A stretch of DNA of 6,240 bases from an uncultured Bacillota bacterium (GTDB lineage Bacteria; Bacillota; Clostridia; UBA1381). Under the pieces are notes generated by a model. It made no database searches and was not told where the DNA came from. It was given only the letters and a program-made list of their open reading frames with translations. Numbering within the stretch: position 1 is the first letter of the stretch; each line of letters starts with the position of its first letter. The position numbers were made by a program, and so were the translations under genes. Location: positions 1 through 6,240 of the forward strand of contig CASFSH010000391.1 in assembly GCA_949297205.1 (NCBI GenBank). The letters run 5' to 3'. Below are positions 1-6,173 of the stretch, in pieces.

Positions 1-756
1 AAATTCTATCATGTCATTTAGTCCGTCTGAAGCAATTTTTTTAGCACAGCTGATTTCAGACTTAACTTTTTTCATAATAATTTGTATTATATCTGTATTA
101 TGATCACAATTTAATAATTTATCTTTCTGCATATCAAGCCATAAATCAGGATCGGGCAATGACCGTGTAAAATTATAAATATACAGAATTATTTCGGACA
201 GTTTAGAGTCATCTCTGTTATCCGCATACAAATTAAGTAATTTTGTAAATTCATTATTATCATAATATTCTTCAAAAAGCTCATCAATTGTTTCGTCTTT
301 CATCATTGCACATTCGGCACTGTCAACAATGGAAAAATCCGGATCAATATTCAACAAATGAAAATATGATTTAACGGTTTTCAGGCAAAAAGCATCTATG
401 GTTGTTATATCCGCTCCGTAAATAAGATTCATTTGTTTTTTCAAACGTGCCGCACCGGCAACATCTTTATCTTCCAAAGCCATAACATATCTTTCCGTAA
501 GTGCTTCCGATATTCTTTGCTGCATTTCTTTTGCCGCGGCATTTGTAAATGTCACTACAAGAAGTTCGTCCGCATTGCAGTAATCCGGCGAATCTTCTTC
601 ACAGCACAGTTTCTGTATTATTCTCTCAACAAGAACTGCTGTTTTACCCGAACCGGCAGCAGCATTTACCAGTATATTCGAACTCTTTGTTTTTTCTTTA
701 TCACGCCATTTTGCATAAATTGCTTTAAGCTGATCTTCAGTCCATTTACGAGCCAT
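1..756 (-). CDS. addA: AddA helicase-nuclease subunit, N-terminal part (cut by left window edge)
   Basis: This reading frame stays open to the left edge, giving 252 residues of a protein that is normally about 1,200 aa. AddA is the UvrD/Rep-type helicase and nuclease subunit of AddAB, which processes double-strand DNA ends for RecA-dependent repair in the cytoplasm of Firmicutes. Visible motifs are a Q-motif-like WTEDQ at residues 5-9, a Walker A loop NAAAGSGKTA at 31-40 followed by VLVERI, motif Ia LLVVTFTNAAAKEM at 65-78, and TTIDAFC at 118-124, all in AddA order. The C-terminal helicase motifs and nuclease domain lie outside the window. An in-frame TAA sits just two codons upstream of the ATG at 756, fixing the start. 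AAAGGA (774-769 on this strand) is a somewhat distant ribosome site with a 12-nt spacer. The gene begins 21 bp after the gtrA-like stop, so it is probably co-transcribed. No addB is seen directly upstream, where it usually lies. Confidence 0.93.
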   Translation of the reverse strand, partial: MARKWTEDQLKAIYAKWRDKEKTKSSNILVNAAAGSGKTAVLVERIIQKLCCEEDSPDYCNADELLVVTFTNAAAKEMQQRISEALTERYVMALEDKDVAGAARLKKQMNLIYGADITTIDAFCLKTVKSYFHLLNIDPDFSIVDSAECAMMKDETIDELFEEYYDNNEFTKLLNLYADNRDDSKLSEIILYIYNFTRSLPDPDLWLDMQKDKLLNCDHNTDIIQIIMKKVKSEISCAKKIASDGLNDMIEF

Positions 757-777
757 GAATTATCCATGTCCTTTCGA

Positions 778-1188
778 TTATTTCAGTTTGTCCGCACTTT
801 TTTTAAATAATATAAATCGTTGAAATATAAAGTTAAGCACTGTCGTTATGGGCACAGTAATTAATTTTTTTATCATATTGCTTTCAACGAATCCCGAAAG
901 GGCTATAAGAGACAATGTTGATATCACAAGTACCGACGTATTCCCTATAAGAAATTTTATATATTTGACAAAACTGTATTTTTCTTCTTTATATACACCC
1001 TTTGAATTCATCAGATAACTGTTTGTTGCGGCAATGAGATAAGCAAAAACATTTGATACAATTTCATTTATCTTTAATATTTCACAAAGAACAAAAAACA
1101 CACCTGCATCAATTACGGTATTTATTACACCGACACAGCCAAATTTTACAAACATTATTAAATTTGCTTTGTTAAACAGCTTTTTCAT
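778..1188 (-). CDS. GtrA-family four-helix membrane protein (predicted polyprenyl-phosphate-sugar flippase)
   Basis: A 136-aa hydrophobic protein with about four membrane segments (roughly residues 11-37, 43-62, 74-100 and 106-126), the usual size and layout of the GtrA family (PF04138). Family hallmarks are the first helix FVKFGCVGVINTVIDAGVFF, the N-S-Y-L-M-N segment at 56-61, and the last-helix signature NFIFQRFILFK at 119-129 ending in a basic tail. Characterised or proposed relatives (Shigella GtrA, Listeria/Bacillus GtcA) act with a GT2 enzyme and a membrane transferase to move a polyprenyl-phosphate-linked sugar across the membrane; that role is inferred here. The ATG at 1188 has a good AAGGA site (1200-1196) 7 nt upstream. 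The gene follows the GT2 gene by 14 bp, and this neighbour supports the function. The exact sugar cannot be read from the sequence. Confidence 0.9.
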   Translation of the reverse strand: MKKLFNKANLIMFVKFGCVGVINTVIDAGVFFVLCEILKINEIVSNVFAYLIAATNSYLMNSKGVYKEEKYSFVKYIKFLIGNTSVLVISTLSLIALSGFVESNMIKKLITVPITTVLNFIFQRFILFKKSADKLK

Positions 1189-1202
1189 ATTTCAATCCTT
1201 TT

Positions 1203-1907
1203 TTAATTATGTATTCTTTTTACAATTTTCTTTATTTTAAACATATCAAATATCATCTTTATTCCGTCCGATATAAGACCTACATTGGAGTTTATGGAAT
1301 TATTTTCCATAACCACAGGCAGCTGTGTAATCTGTATTCCGGCAGCTTTGGCTTTTGCCAATATTTCCAGGTCAAATCCGAAGCCATATATTTCAAGATC
1401 TCTAAAAAGCATTTTTGCGGTTTTTTCACGGTAACCTTTAAACCCGCATTGTGTATCGCTTATATTAAGTCCGAGAATAAGCTGCACACACTTTGAAAAA
1501 AGCCTGCTTGATATATTTCTTTTTATTCCGTAACTTTCATTTATATTTTTATCCTGTCGTCTTGTACCTATTACAATTTCACTGCTGTCAAGTGCATTGG
1601 AAAATTCCTGAAGATGTTTCAGCCCGTACGCCAAATCGGAATCGGTAAATATAATTTTATCTCCGTTTGCTGCCATTACTCCCTCACGTAATGCACCGCC
1701 TTTTCCTCTGTTTTTTTCATATCCCGTAATAATTATGTCAGAGCAAGCGTATTTGGACAATACTTTTTTAGTATTGTCCAGGCTGCCGTCATCAACTGCA
1801 ATGAGTTCAAACGACATATTATTTTCTTCTTTATATTTTTTTATTTTTCTTATCGTTTCATCAGCTGTTTGTTCACAATTATAAAACGGTATAATCAATG
1901 AAATCAT
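1203..1907 (-). CDS. Family 2 glycosyltransferase, ALG5-like polyprenyl-phosphate glycosyltransferase
   Basis: A 234-aa GT-A fold enzyme predicted to transfer a sugar from a nucleotide donor to polyprenyl phosphate on the cytoplasmic face of the membrane. In order it shows the opening strand SLIIPFYN (3-10), VDDGSLDNT (38-46), NRGKGGALREG (66-76), the DxD-type metal site DSD (89-91) in FTDSDLAYG, GTRR (114-117) and DTQCGFKGY (151-159). The GKGGALR and DTQCGFK pair is typical of dolichyl-phosphate beta-glucosyltransferase (ALG5)-type enzymes more than of general GT2 proteins, so glucose is a reasonable but unproven guess for the sugar. Unlike CsbB/GtrB-type relatives it has no C-terminal membrane helices and ends in a basic segment (KIKKIVKRIH) that could touch the membrane. 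The ATG at 1907 lies 24 bp after the preceding stop, with only a weak GGGG-type ribosome site. It is flanked by a putative membrane transferase and a GtrA protein. Confidence 0.92.
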   Translation of the reverse strand: MISLIIPFYNCEQTADETIRKIKKYKEENNMSFELIAVDDGSLDNTKKVLSKYACSDIIITGYEKNRGKGGALREGVMAANGDKIIFTDSDLAYGLKHLQEFSNALDSSEIVIGTRRQDKNINESYGIKRNISSRLFSKCVQLILGLNISDTQCGFKGYREKTAKMLFRDLEIYGFGFDLEILAKAKAAGIQITQLPVVMENNSINSNVGLISDGIKMIFDMFKIKKIVKRIHN

Positions 1908-1931
1908 ACATAAACCCCAATTTCTTTTATA

Positions 1932-3635
1932 TTAGTCAAATTCAATATCAAACAATACTTTAAATCCGTTCTCGTCAAGATAGGTATGTGAATTGAAAAA
2001 ATTTCCGTATTTAAAATCTTCCAGAATATAATCATATGCATTATAAATATTTTCACCCACGCAAAACAAACCGTTTTCCTTATCAAACTCCGCTACAATA
2101 TCGTTAATGCTTATCAATGAAAGTTTATTTTCCTTATTGTAACTTATTTCTCCGTCATAAGCCTCAACAACGTCTCTCAAAGGATAGTATGATTTTCCGT
2201 CTTTATTATATATAGGATTTTCGCAAAATTCACCGTTACAATATAGATCCTCGAAATCCGAACCTTTTAAATGTATCCGTGAATCCTCAGGCACGTTATA
2301 TATTCTTCTGTAGTTTTCTTCATAAAAACTGTCGGCAAAAAATTGATTGTATGCATAATCACAATTCAAATCAACATTATAGTACATATCCGAATTTTTG
2401 CTCTTTACAGATGCAATATTGTCATTTATTATTGTTCTGTTTGAAATATAGCCGGATAATTTAGGATAAAATGAAATAATTGTTATGACAAACAGAACCA
2501 TCAATATTATATTTTTGGTTAAAATACTTCTGTCTTTTATAATATCACATAAAACAGACGCAATTATACATATCATAATTAAAATTGCAGGCATAAAATT
2601 TCTGTAACCGAAGCTTGAAGTAAATGCCATCATGGCAATTGACAGCAATGCGGACAAATACAATGCACAATAACCCCGTTTTTTATTTCTCAGCAGACCC
2701 GATATTGCTGTAACAACAGCACATATCACATAAATCCATCCTGCTATGGAACATACTCCCAATAGAGACAAAATAACCGTTACTGCACAAAGGGCACACA
2801 ATAATCTTAAATTCTGTATTCTTTTTATTTCAGTACTTACGGCAAGTAAAATCAATGAAACAATAAATACCCATAATATACCCGTTTCACCGAATGACAT
2901 ATGATACAGTTCACTGAAACTGTCAAACAGATTCATTCTTTGCCCCGATTCAGCTCCCATTCTTACCGATGTTCCCGGTGATAAAACAACAGTAAGAAAT
3001 CCCGCTGTCAGACAAACAAAATAAAGAATATTCGTTTTGGTTATTTTTTTTATTAACTCTTTGTCAAAGAGAAGATAAAAAATTGATGCGGATATAATTA
3101 TAACAGAACACTGTTCGGTTGTTTGTCCGCATAAAAAGAAAAATATCATATATAAAACATTAGGTTTATCGTTTCCTATAAGCTTTACAAAAGCATAAAA
3201 ACCCGATACGGCAAAAATAACAGGGAAAATGTAATTTGCAGCACCTGACATCCACAGCATTGCTTCCCTCATTACTTTTACGGATACAATCATTACTCCC
3301 ATACAGCAAAAGGCAAAAAACATTTCGGCATTTTTGTCTGTTTTATTGTTCCTGTAAAAAACATAAAACACTCCTGTAAGCATTGCCGGGAGAACAACAA
3401 AAAACAGCTTGTCCTTAAATATCAGAATAAGCTCCAAAACAAAATGTATAAATGCCCTTCCGTTCATTTGCGTATAATGCTCATAGGTTTTTTCAAAAAA
3501 GCCGCCTATTCCGTCATAAAAATATACTGCGTAAATAAAGTCATCACCGTACAAGGTTGTCATACCGCAGATTATTACAGTGAGCAAAAAACATATGTAA
3601 AGAACGGGTTTGGTTAATTCAACTTTTTTCAGCAT
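1932..3635 (-). CDS. DUF6056-like polytopic membrane protein with C-terminal stalk-like domain (GT-C transferase candidate)
   Basis: A 567-aa protein with a membrane part of about 12-14 helices (residues 9-391) and a hydrophilic C-terminal region (about 395-567). The membrane part fits my memory of DUF6056: a GDDF motif at 30-33 just after helix 1, HY-x3-NGR at 53-60, WMSGAANYIFP at 128-138, GQTTEQ at 170-175, LSPGTSVRM at 218-226 and GYRNFMP at 343-349. An early acidic pair after helix 1 is the usual catalytic position in GT-C glycosyltransferases that use lipid-linked sugars, so transfer of a sugar to a surface polymer outside the membrane is inferred. Residues 473-567 resemble the copper-amine-oxidase N-terminal/stalk domain: PLRDVVEAYDGEISYN at 485-500, then a second weaker unit near 547-567. 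I chose ATG 3635, preceded by GGGTGA with a 5-nt spacer. A GTG at 3677 would add 14 residues but overlaps the predicted promoter. It is the first gene of the leftward operon. Confidence 0.8.
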   Translation of the reverse strand: MLKKVELTKPVLYICFLLTVIICGMTTLYGDDFIYAVYFYDGIGGFFEKTYEHYTQMNGRAFIHFVLELILIFKDKLFFVVLPAMLTGVFYVFYRNNKTDKNAEMFFAFCCMGVMIVSVKVMREAMLWMSGAANYIFPVIFAVSGFYAFVKLIGNDKPNVLYMIFFFLCGQTTEQCSVIIISASIFYLLFDKELIKKITKTNILYFVCLTAGFLTVVLSPGTSVRMGAESGQRMNLFDSFSELYHMSFGETGILWVFIVSLILLAVSTEIKRIQNLRLLCALCAVTVILSLLGVCSIAGWIYVICAVVTAISGLLRNKKRGYCALYLSALLSIAMMAFTSSFGYRNFMPAILIMICIIASVLCDIIKDRSILTKNIILMVLFVITIISFYPKLSGYISNRTIINDNIASVKSKNSDMYYNVDLNCDYAYNQFFADSFYEENYRRIYNVPEDSRIHLKGSDFEDLYCNGEFCENPIYNKDGKSYYPLRDVVEAYDGEISYNKENKLSLISINDIVAEFDKENGLFCVGENIYNAYDYILEDFKYGNFFNSHTYLDENGFKVLFDIEFD

Positions 3636-3667
3636 ATATGTCACCCAAATATACAATACTTTCTTAT

Positions 3668-3696
3668 ACTTTACCACATTTTATAAAAAAAATCAA
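3668..3696 (-). promoter_or_regulatory. Predicted sigma-A promoter of the leftward glycosylation/addA operon
   Basis: On the minus strand, TTGATT (3696-3691) and TAAAGT (3673-3668) are separated by 17 bp, which would start transcription near 3661 and give a leader of about 26 nt before the ATG at 3635. A second possible pair, TTGTTA (3709-3704) and TATAAA (3685-3680) with an 18-bp spacer, overlaps it. The -10 boxes are imperfect and the region is very AT-rich, so the exact promoter is uncertain. Confidence 0.45.
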
Positions 3697-3762
3697 CAAA
3701 AGATAACAAAACGTAATATTTAATTATCATAAAGACCAGTTTACCATTATAATAATTCAAAT

Positions 3763-3918
3763 CGGAGCAGTGCTCCTGCTTATCTTACGCGAATCTTTGA
3801 ATTGTGACAAATTGAAACCCGAAAAAAATTACTAACCCCTCTCCGTTCCAGCAGTATATTATAAACTCCGCCGAGATTTCAAAACAAAACCGGCTGCCCT
3901 GTAAAGTGCGGTTATCTG
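3763..3918. other. GC-richer non-coding patch with small inverted repeats in the divergent intergenic region
   Basis: This stretch lies between the two divergent promoters and stands out from very AT-rich flanks by its higher GC content, especially 3763-3780 and 3835-3918. It holds GGAGCA-G-TGCTCC at 3765-3777, overlapping AGCAG/CTGCT at 3768-3780, and a longer-range AACCG/CGGTT pair around 3888-3912. No ORF here has a start, ribosome site and protein-like composition. On the minus strand a TATAAT at 3863-3858 has a poor TTGTTT at -35 with an 18-bp spacer, so a short or alternative leftward transcript is possible. I do not recognise a known riboswitch or RNA family. It may be an inserted intergenic repeat or a regulatory RNA. 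Confidence 0.35.
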
Positions 3919-3962
3919 TGATAAGATTACAATAATGAAATTTTATGTATTATTTGAAAAGC

Positions 3963-3991
3963 TTGACTAAAAATAGATATTGTAATATAAT
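3963..3991 (+). promoter_or_regulatory. Predicted sigma-A promoter of nadE
   Basis: TTGACT (3963-3968) and a consensus TATAAT (3986-3991) are separated by exactly 17 bp, the best promoter match in the window. Transcription would begin near 3998, leaving a leader of about 55 nt before the ATG at 4053. Because this promoter lies inside the 5' extension of the reading frame, it argues against the upstream in-frame ATG at 3945. Confidence 0.75.
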
Positions 3992-4036
3992 TATAAATAC
4001 CAAATTCAAATGCATTATTTTAATATATACAAAAAC

Positions 4037-4043
4037 GGAAGGA
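4037..4043 (+). promoter_or_regulatory. Ribosome binding site that sets the nadE start
   Basis: GGAAGGA lies 9 nt upstream of the ATG at 4053. The in-frame ATG at 3945 has no comparable site, and the 36 residues it would add (rich in Ile, Lys, Asn and Tyr) do not look like part of the enzyme. Confidence 0.8.
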
Positions 4044-4052
4044 ATTGAAAAT

Positions 4053-6002
4053 ATGTACGATTTTATAAGAGCGGCCGCCGTTGTTCCCGACATGATTGTA
4101 GCCGACGTTTCACATAACACTTCACAAATATTAAAAAAATCCGATGAACCGGAGCTTTCCAACGCGGATATTATTGTTTTTCCCGAACTTTGTCTTACGG
4201 GATACACCTGCGGAGATTTGTTTTTTCAGCAAAAACTCCAGACCTCTGTTCTTCTGGCAATAAAAGAAATAACACTTCACGAACAAAATAAATCAAGAAT
4301 ACTTGTAATTGGTGCACCGATTGTTATACTCGGTCAGCTATATAACTGTGCGGTAGTAATTTCCGGCGGGAAAATATTCGGTATTGTTCCCAAAACTTTT
4401 TTGCCGGTATATAACGAATACTATGAAAAACGGTGGTTTTCCTCATCTGCCGACCTCAATGTAAAAAGTATTTCTTCAAAAGTTTTCTTCCTTGATGATG
4501 ACTATGAGATAAATACAGGGAGAGATCTTATATTTAATATAAATTCTCAGATAACATTCGGAATAGAAATATGCGAGGACTTATGGACGCCTATACCTCC
4601 CTCCGGTTTTCTTTCGGTAAACGGTGCGGAATTAATCCTTAATCTCTCCGCAAGCAATGAAACAATTTCAAAACATTCATACCGCCGGGATCTTATAAGA
4701 ATGCAGTCGGCAGGAAATATTTGCGCATATTTGTATACCTCATCGGGAGCATTTGAATCCTCAACCGATCTTGTTTTTTCCGGACATTCCGTTTTTGCGG
4801 AAAACGGAACGGTGCTTGCCGAAAACAGTGAATTAATCGACAGCGACTATATACTTGTTCATGACTTTGATATAGGCAAAATAAAAGCCGACAGAATGAA
4901 AAACAAAAGCTTTAAAGATACAAAAACCGTTTATGCACTAAATCAAGAGATAAGGTTCATTAATATTAACATAGATAATATAAAAGGCGACGGATCACTG
5001 TATTCCATTCCCAAACATCCATTTGTTCCGTCAGCCAAAACAGACAGAATAGACCGATGTATGGATATATTTAAAATGCAGGTAGGCGGTTTATGCAAGC
5101 GTATAAAGACAACAGGCTGCAAAATGGTAGTAGGCGTTTCGGGAGGACTTGATTCAACCCTTGCACTTCTCGTTGCTGCACAGACCGCAAAAAAGCTTAA
5201 CTTACCGTCAACCGATGTTTATGGTATAACCATGCCCTGTTTCGGGACTTCCGGAAGAACATATAACAATTCTTTACTTCTTATGAAAGCTCTGGGTATA
5301 AGCTGTGAAGAAATAAATATAAAAGACGCCGTTTCCCGTCATTTTTCCGATATAGGTCATGATGGTAAAACGCTCGACCTGACATTTGAAAACTCTCAGG
5401 CAAGAGAAAGAACTCAGGTTCTTATGGATTATGCCGGAAAAGTAGGCGGACTTGTTGTGGGTACCGGAGATTTAAGTGAGCTTGCACTTGGCTGGTGCAC
5501 CTACAATGCCGACCATATGTCAATGTACGGAGTAAATGCGGGGATTCCGAAAACTCTTGTAAAATGGATGATTGAAAGTATTGTTGAATATAATATTTTC
5601 CCCAACGCAACCGATGTTTTGAAAGATATTATTGATACGCCAATCAGTCCCGAATTACTCCCTCCCGACAGCAGAGGGAATATTTCCCAGGAAACAGAAG
5701 ATATTATCGGACCTTATGAACTGCATGACTTTTTCTTATATTATGTTTTACGTTTCGGTTTTGAACCTTCAAAAATATATATGCTTGCCAAAACCGCTTT
5801 TAAAAACGAATATTCAAATGATTTTATCTTAAAATGGCTTAAAAATTTTTACAGAAGATTTTTCACACAGCAATTTAAACGAAGCTGTCTTCCCGACGGT
5901 GTTAAAATCGGAAGTGTATGCCTTTCACCGCGCGGAGACTGGAGAATGCCATCTGACGCCTCCGGTCGAATATGGCTTGATGAAGTTGAAAATTTAAAAT
6001 AA
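4053..6002 (+). CDS. nadE: Glutamine-dependent NAD+ synthetase
   Basis: A 649-aa cytosolic enzyme that makes NAD+ from nicotinic acid adenine dinucleotide, ATP and glutamine, the last step of NAD biosynthesis. The N-terminal nitrilase-type glutaminase (about 1-290) has the Glu-Lys-Cys triad at E45 (VFPELCLTGY), K114 (VPKTFLPVYNEYYEKRWF) and C174 (GIEICEDLW), so it should release ammonia from glutamine. The C-terminal synthetase domain (about 330-649) has the pyrophosphatase loop SGGLDST at 363-369, MPCFGTSGRT at 394-403, ENSQARERTQ at 446-455, GTGDLSELALGW at 470-481 with the following CTYNADHMSMYGVN, and DTPISPELLP at 528-537. Length and motif order match the long two-domain bacterial form, and nothing is missing. 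The protein begins MYDFIRAAAVVP, a normal start for the nitrilase domain. It is transcribed alone, divergently from the glycosylation operon. No terminator follows immediately; the nearest candidate is the hairpin at 6143-6172. Confidence 0.97.
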   Translation: MYDFIRAAAVVPDMIVADVSHNTSQILKKSDEPELSNADIIVFPELCLTGYTCGDLFFQQKLQTSVLLAIKEITLHEQNKSRILVIGAPIVILGQLYNCAVVISGGKIFGIVPKTFLPVYNEYYEKRWFSSSADLNVKSISSKVFFLDDDYEINTGRDLIFNINSQITFGIEICEDLWTPIPPSGFLSVNGAELILNLSASNETISKHSYRRDLIRMQSAGNICAYLYTSSGAFESSTDLVFSGHSVFAENGTVLAENSELIDSDYILVHDFDIGKIKADRMKNKSFKDTKTVYALNQEIRFININIDNIKGDGSLYSIPKHPFVPSAKTDRIDRCMDIFKMQVGGLCKRIKTTGCKMVVGVSGGLDSTLALLVAAQTAKKLNLPSTDVYGITMPCFGTSGRTYNNSLLLMKALGISCEEINIKDAVSRHFSDIGHDGKTLDLTFENSQARERTQVLMDYAGKVGGLVVGTGDLSELALGWCTYNADHMSMYGVNAGIPKTLVKWMIESIVEYNIFPNATDVLKDIIDTPISPELLPPDSRGNISQETEDIIGPYELHDFFLYYVLRFGFEPSKIYMLAKTAFKNEYSNDFILKWLKNFYRRFFTQQFKRSCLPDGVKIGSVCLSPRGDWRMPSDASGRIWLDEVENLK

Positions 6003-6088
6003 TATGTAAAAAAAGTGCTGTATCAAAATACAATAAGAAAGAGGTATGTCAGATTAGTAGTATTGGTTATATAATAACAAAATACGAA

Positions 6089-6142
6089 AAGGAGAGATCG
6101 TAAAGGTGCCTCCCGATAAGAAAACATCGTGAGGCAAGAGAG
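6089..6142 (+). other. Hairpin region with a possible 8-codon leader ORF
   Basis: AAGGAG at 6089-6094 is followed 11 nt later by GTG at 6106, opening an 8-codon frame (MPPDKKTS, stop TGA at 6130-6132). The same bases form a hairpin: TGCCTC (6107-6112) with GAGGCA (6131-6136), one mismatch, then CGAT (6114-6117) with ATCG (6126-6129), around an 8-nt loop. The segment 6132-6139 can instead pair with TCTTGCCT at 6178-6185, extending the next hairpin, so the two folds compete. This resembles an attenuation leader, but no plus-strand gene is visible downstream within the window. Translation of the short frame is unproven. Confidence 0.25.
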
Positions 6143-6172
6143 AAACGGTATAGCTTCGGCTATGCCGTTTTT
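6143..6172. terminator. UUCG-loop hairpin, predicted intrinsic terminator (possibly used from both sides)
   Basis: AAACGGTATAGC (6143-6154) pairs with GCTATGCCGTTT (6159-6170) around a TTCG tetraloop. That is 12 pairs with a single G-U wobble, followed on the plus strand by a T-run reaching 6172. The wobble and the stable UUCG loop closed by C-G exist only in plus-strand RNA; the minus-strand RNA has a C/A mismatch at that place and a CGAA loop. It could end nadE transcription from the left. It also lies immediately after the minus-strand stop at 6174, where it would terminate that gene, with TTTCTCTCTT following the stem in that direction. Confidence 0.65.
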
Positions 6173-6173
6173 C

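Noticed and set aside
433..810. 125-codon plus-strand open frame rich in Phe, Cys and Arg
   Set aside because: It lies antisense to addA, whose motifs are unmistakable; the composition is that of a reverse-strand shadow and it has no ribosome site.
1209..1496. 95-codon plus-strand open frame
   Set aside because: Antisense to the GT2 gene, rich in Tyr, Phe and His as expected for a shadow, with no recognisable motif.
1904..2086. 60-codon minus-strand frame ahead of the GT2 gene
   Set aside because: Out of frame inside the 3' end of the DUF6056-like gene and overlapping the GT2 start; no protein-like features.
3633..3677. GTG start at 3677 for the DUF6056-like protein
   Set aside because: It has no good ribosome site and overlaps the predicted -10 region; ATG 3635 has GGGTGA at a suitable distance and opens directly into the first helix.
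3678..4052. Riboswitch or T-box in the nadE or operon leader
   Set aside because: The predicted nadE leader is only about 55 nt and AT-rich, and the operon leader about 26 nt; no known riboswitch core was recognised.
3950..4207. 85-codon minus-strand frame over the nadE start
   Set aside because: It is antisense to conserved nadE codons and crosses the nadE promoter.
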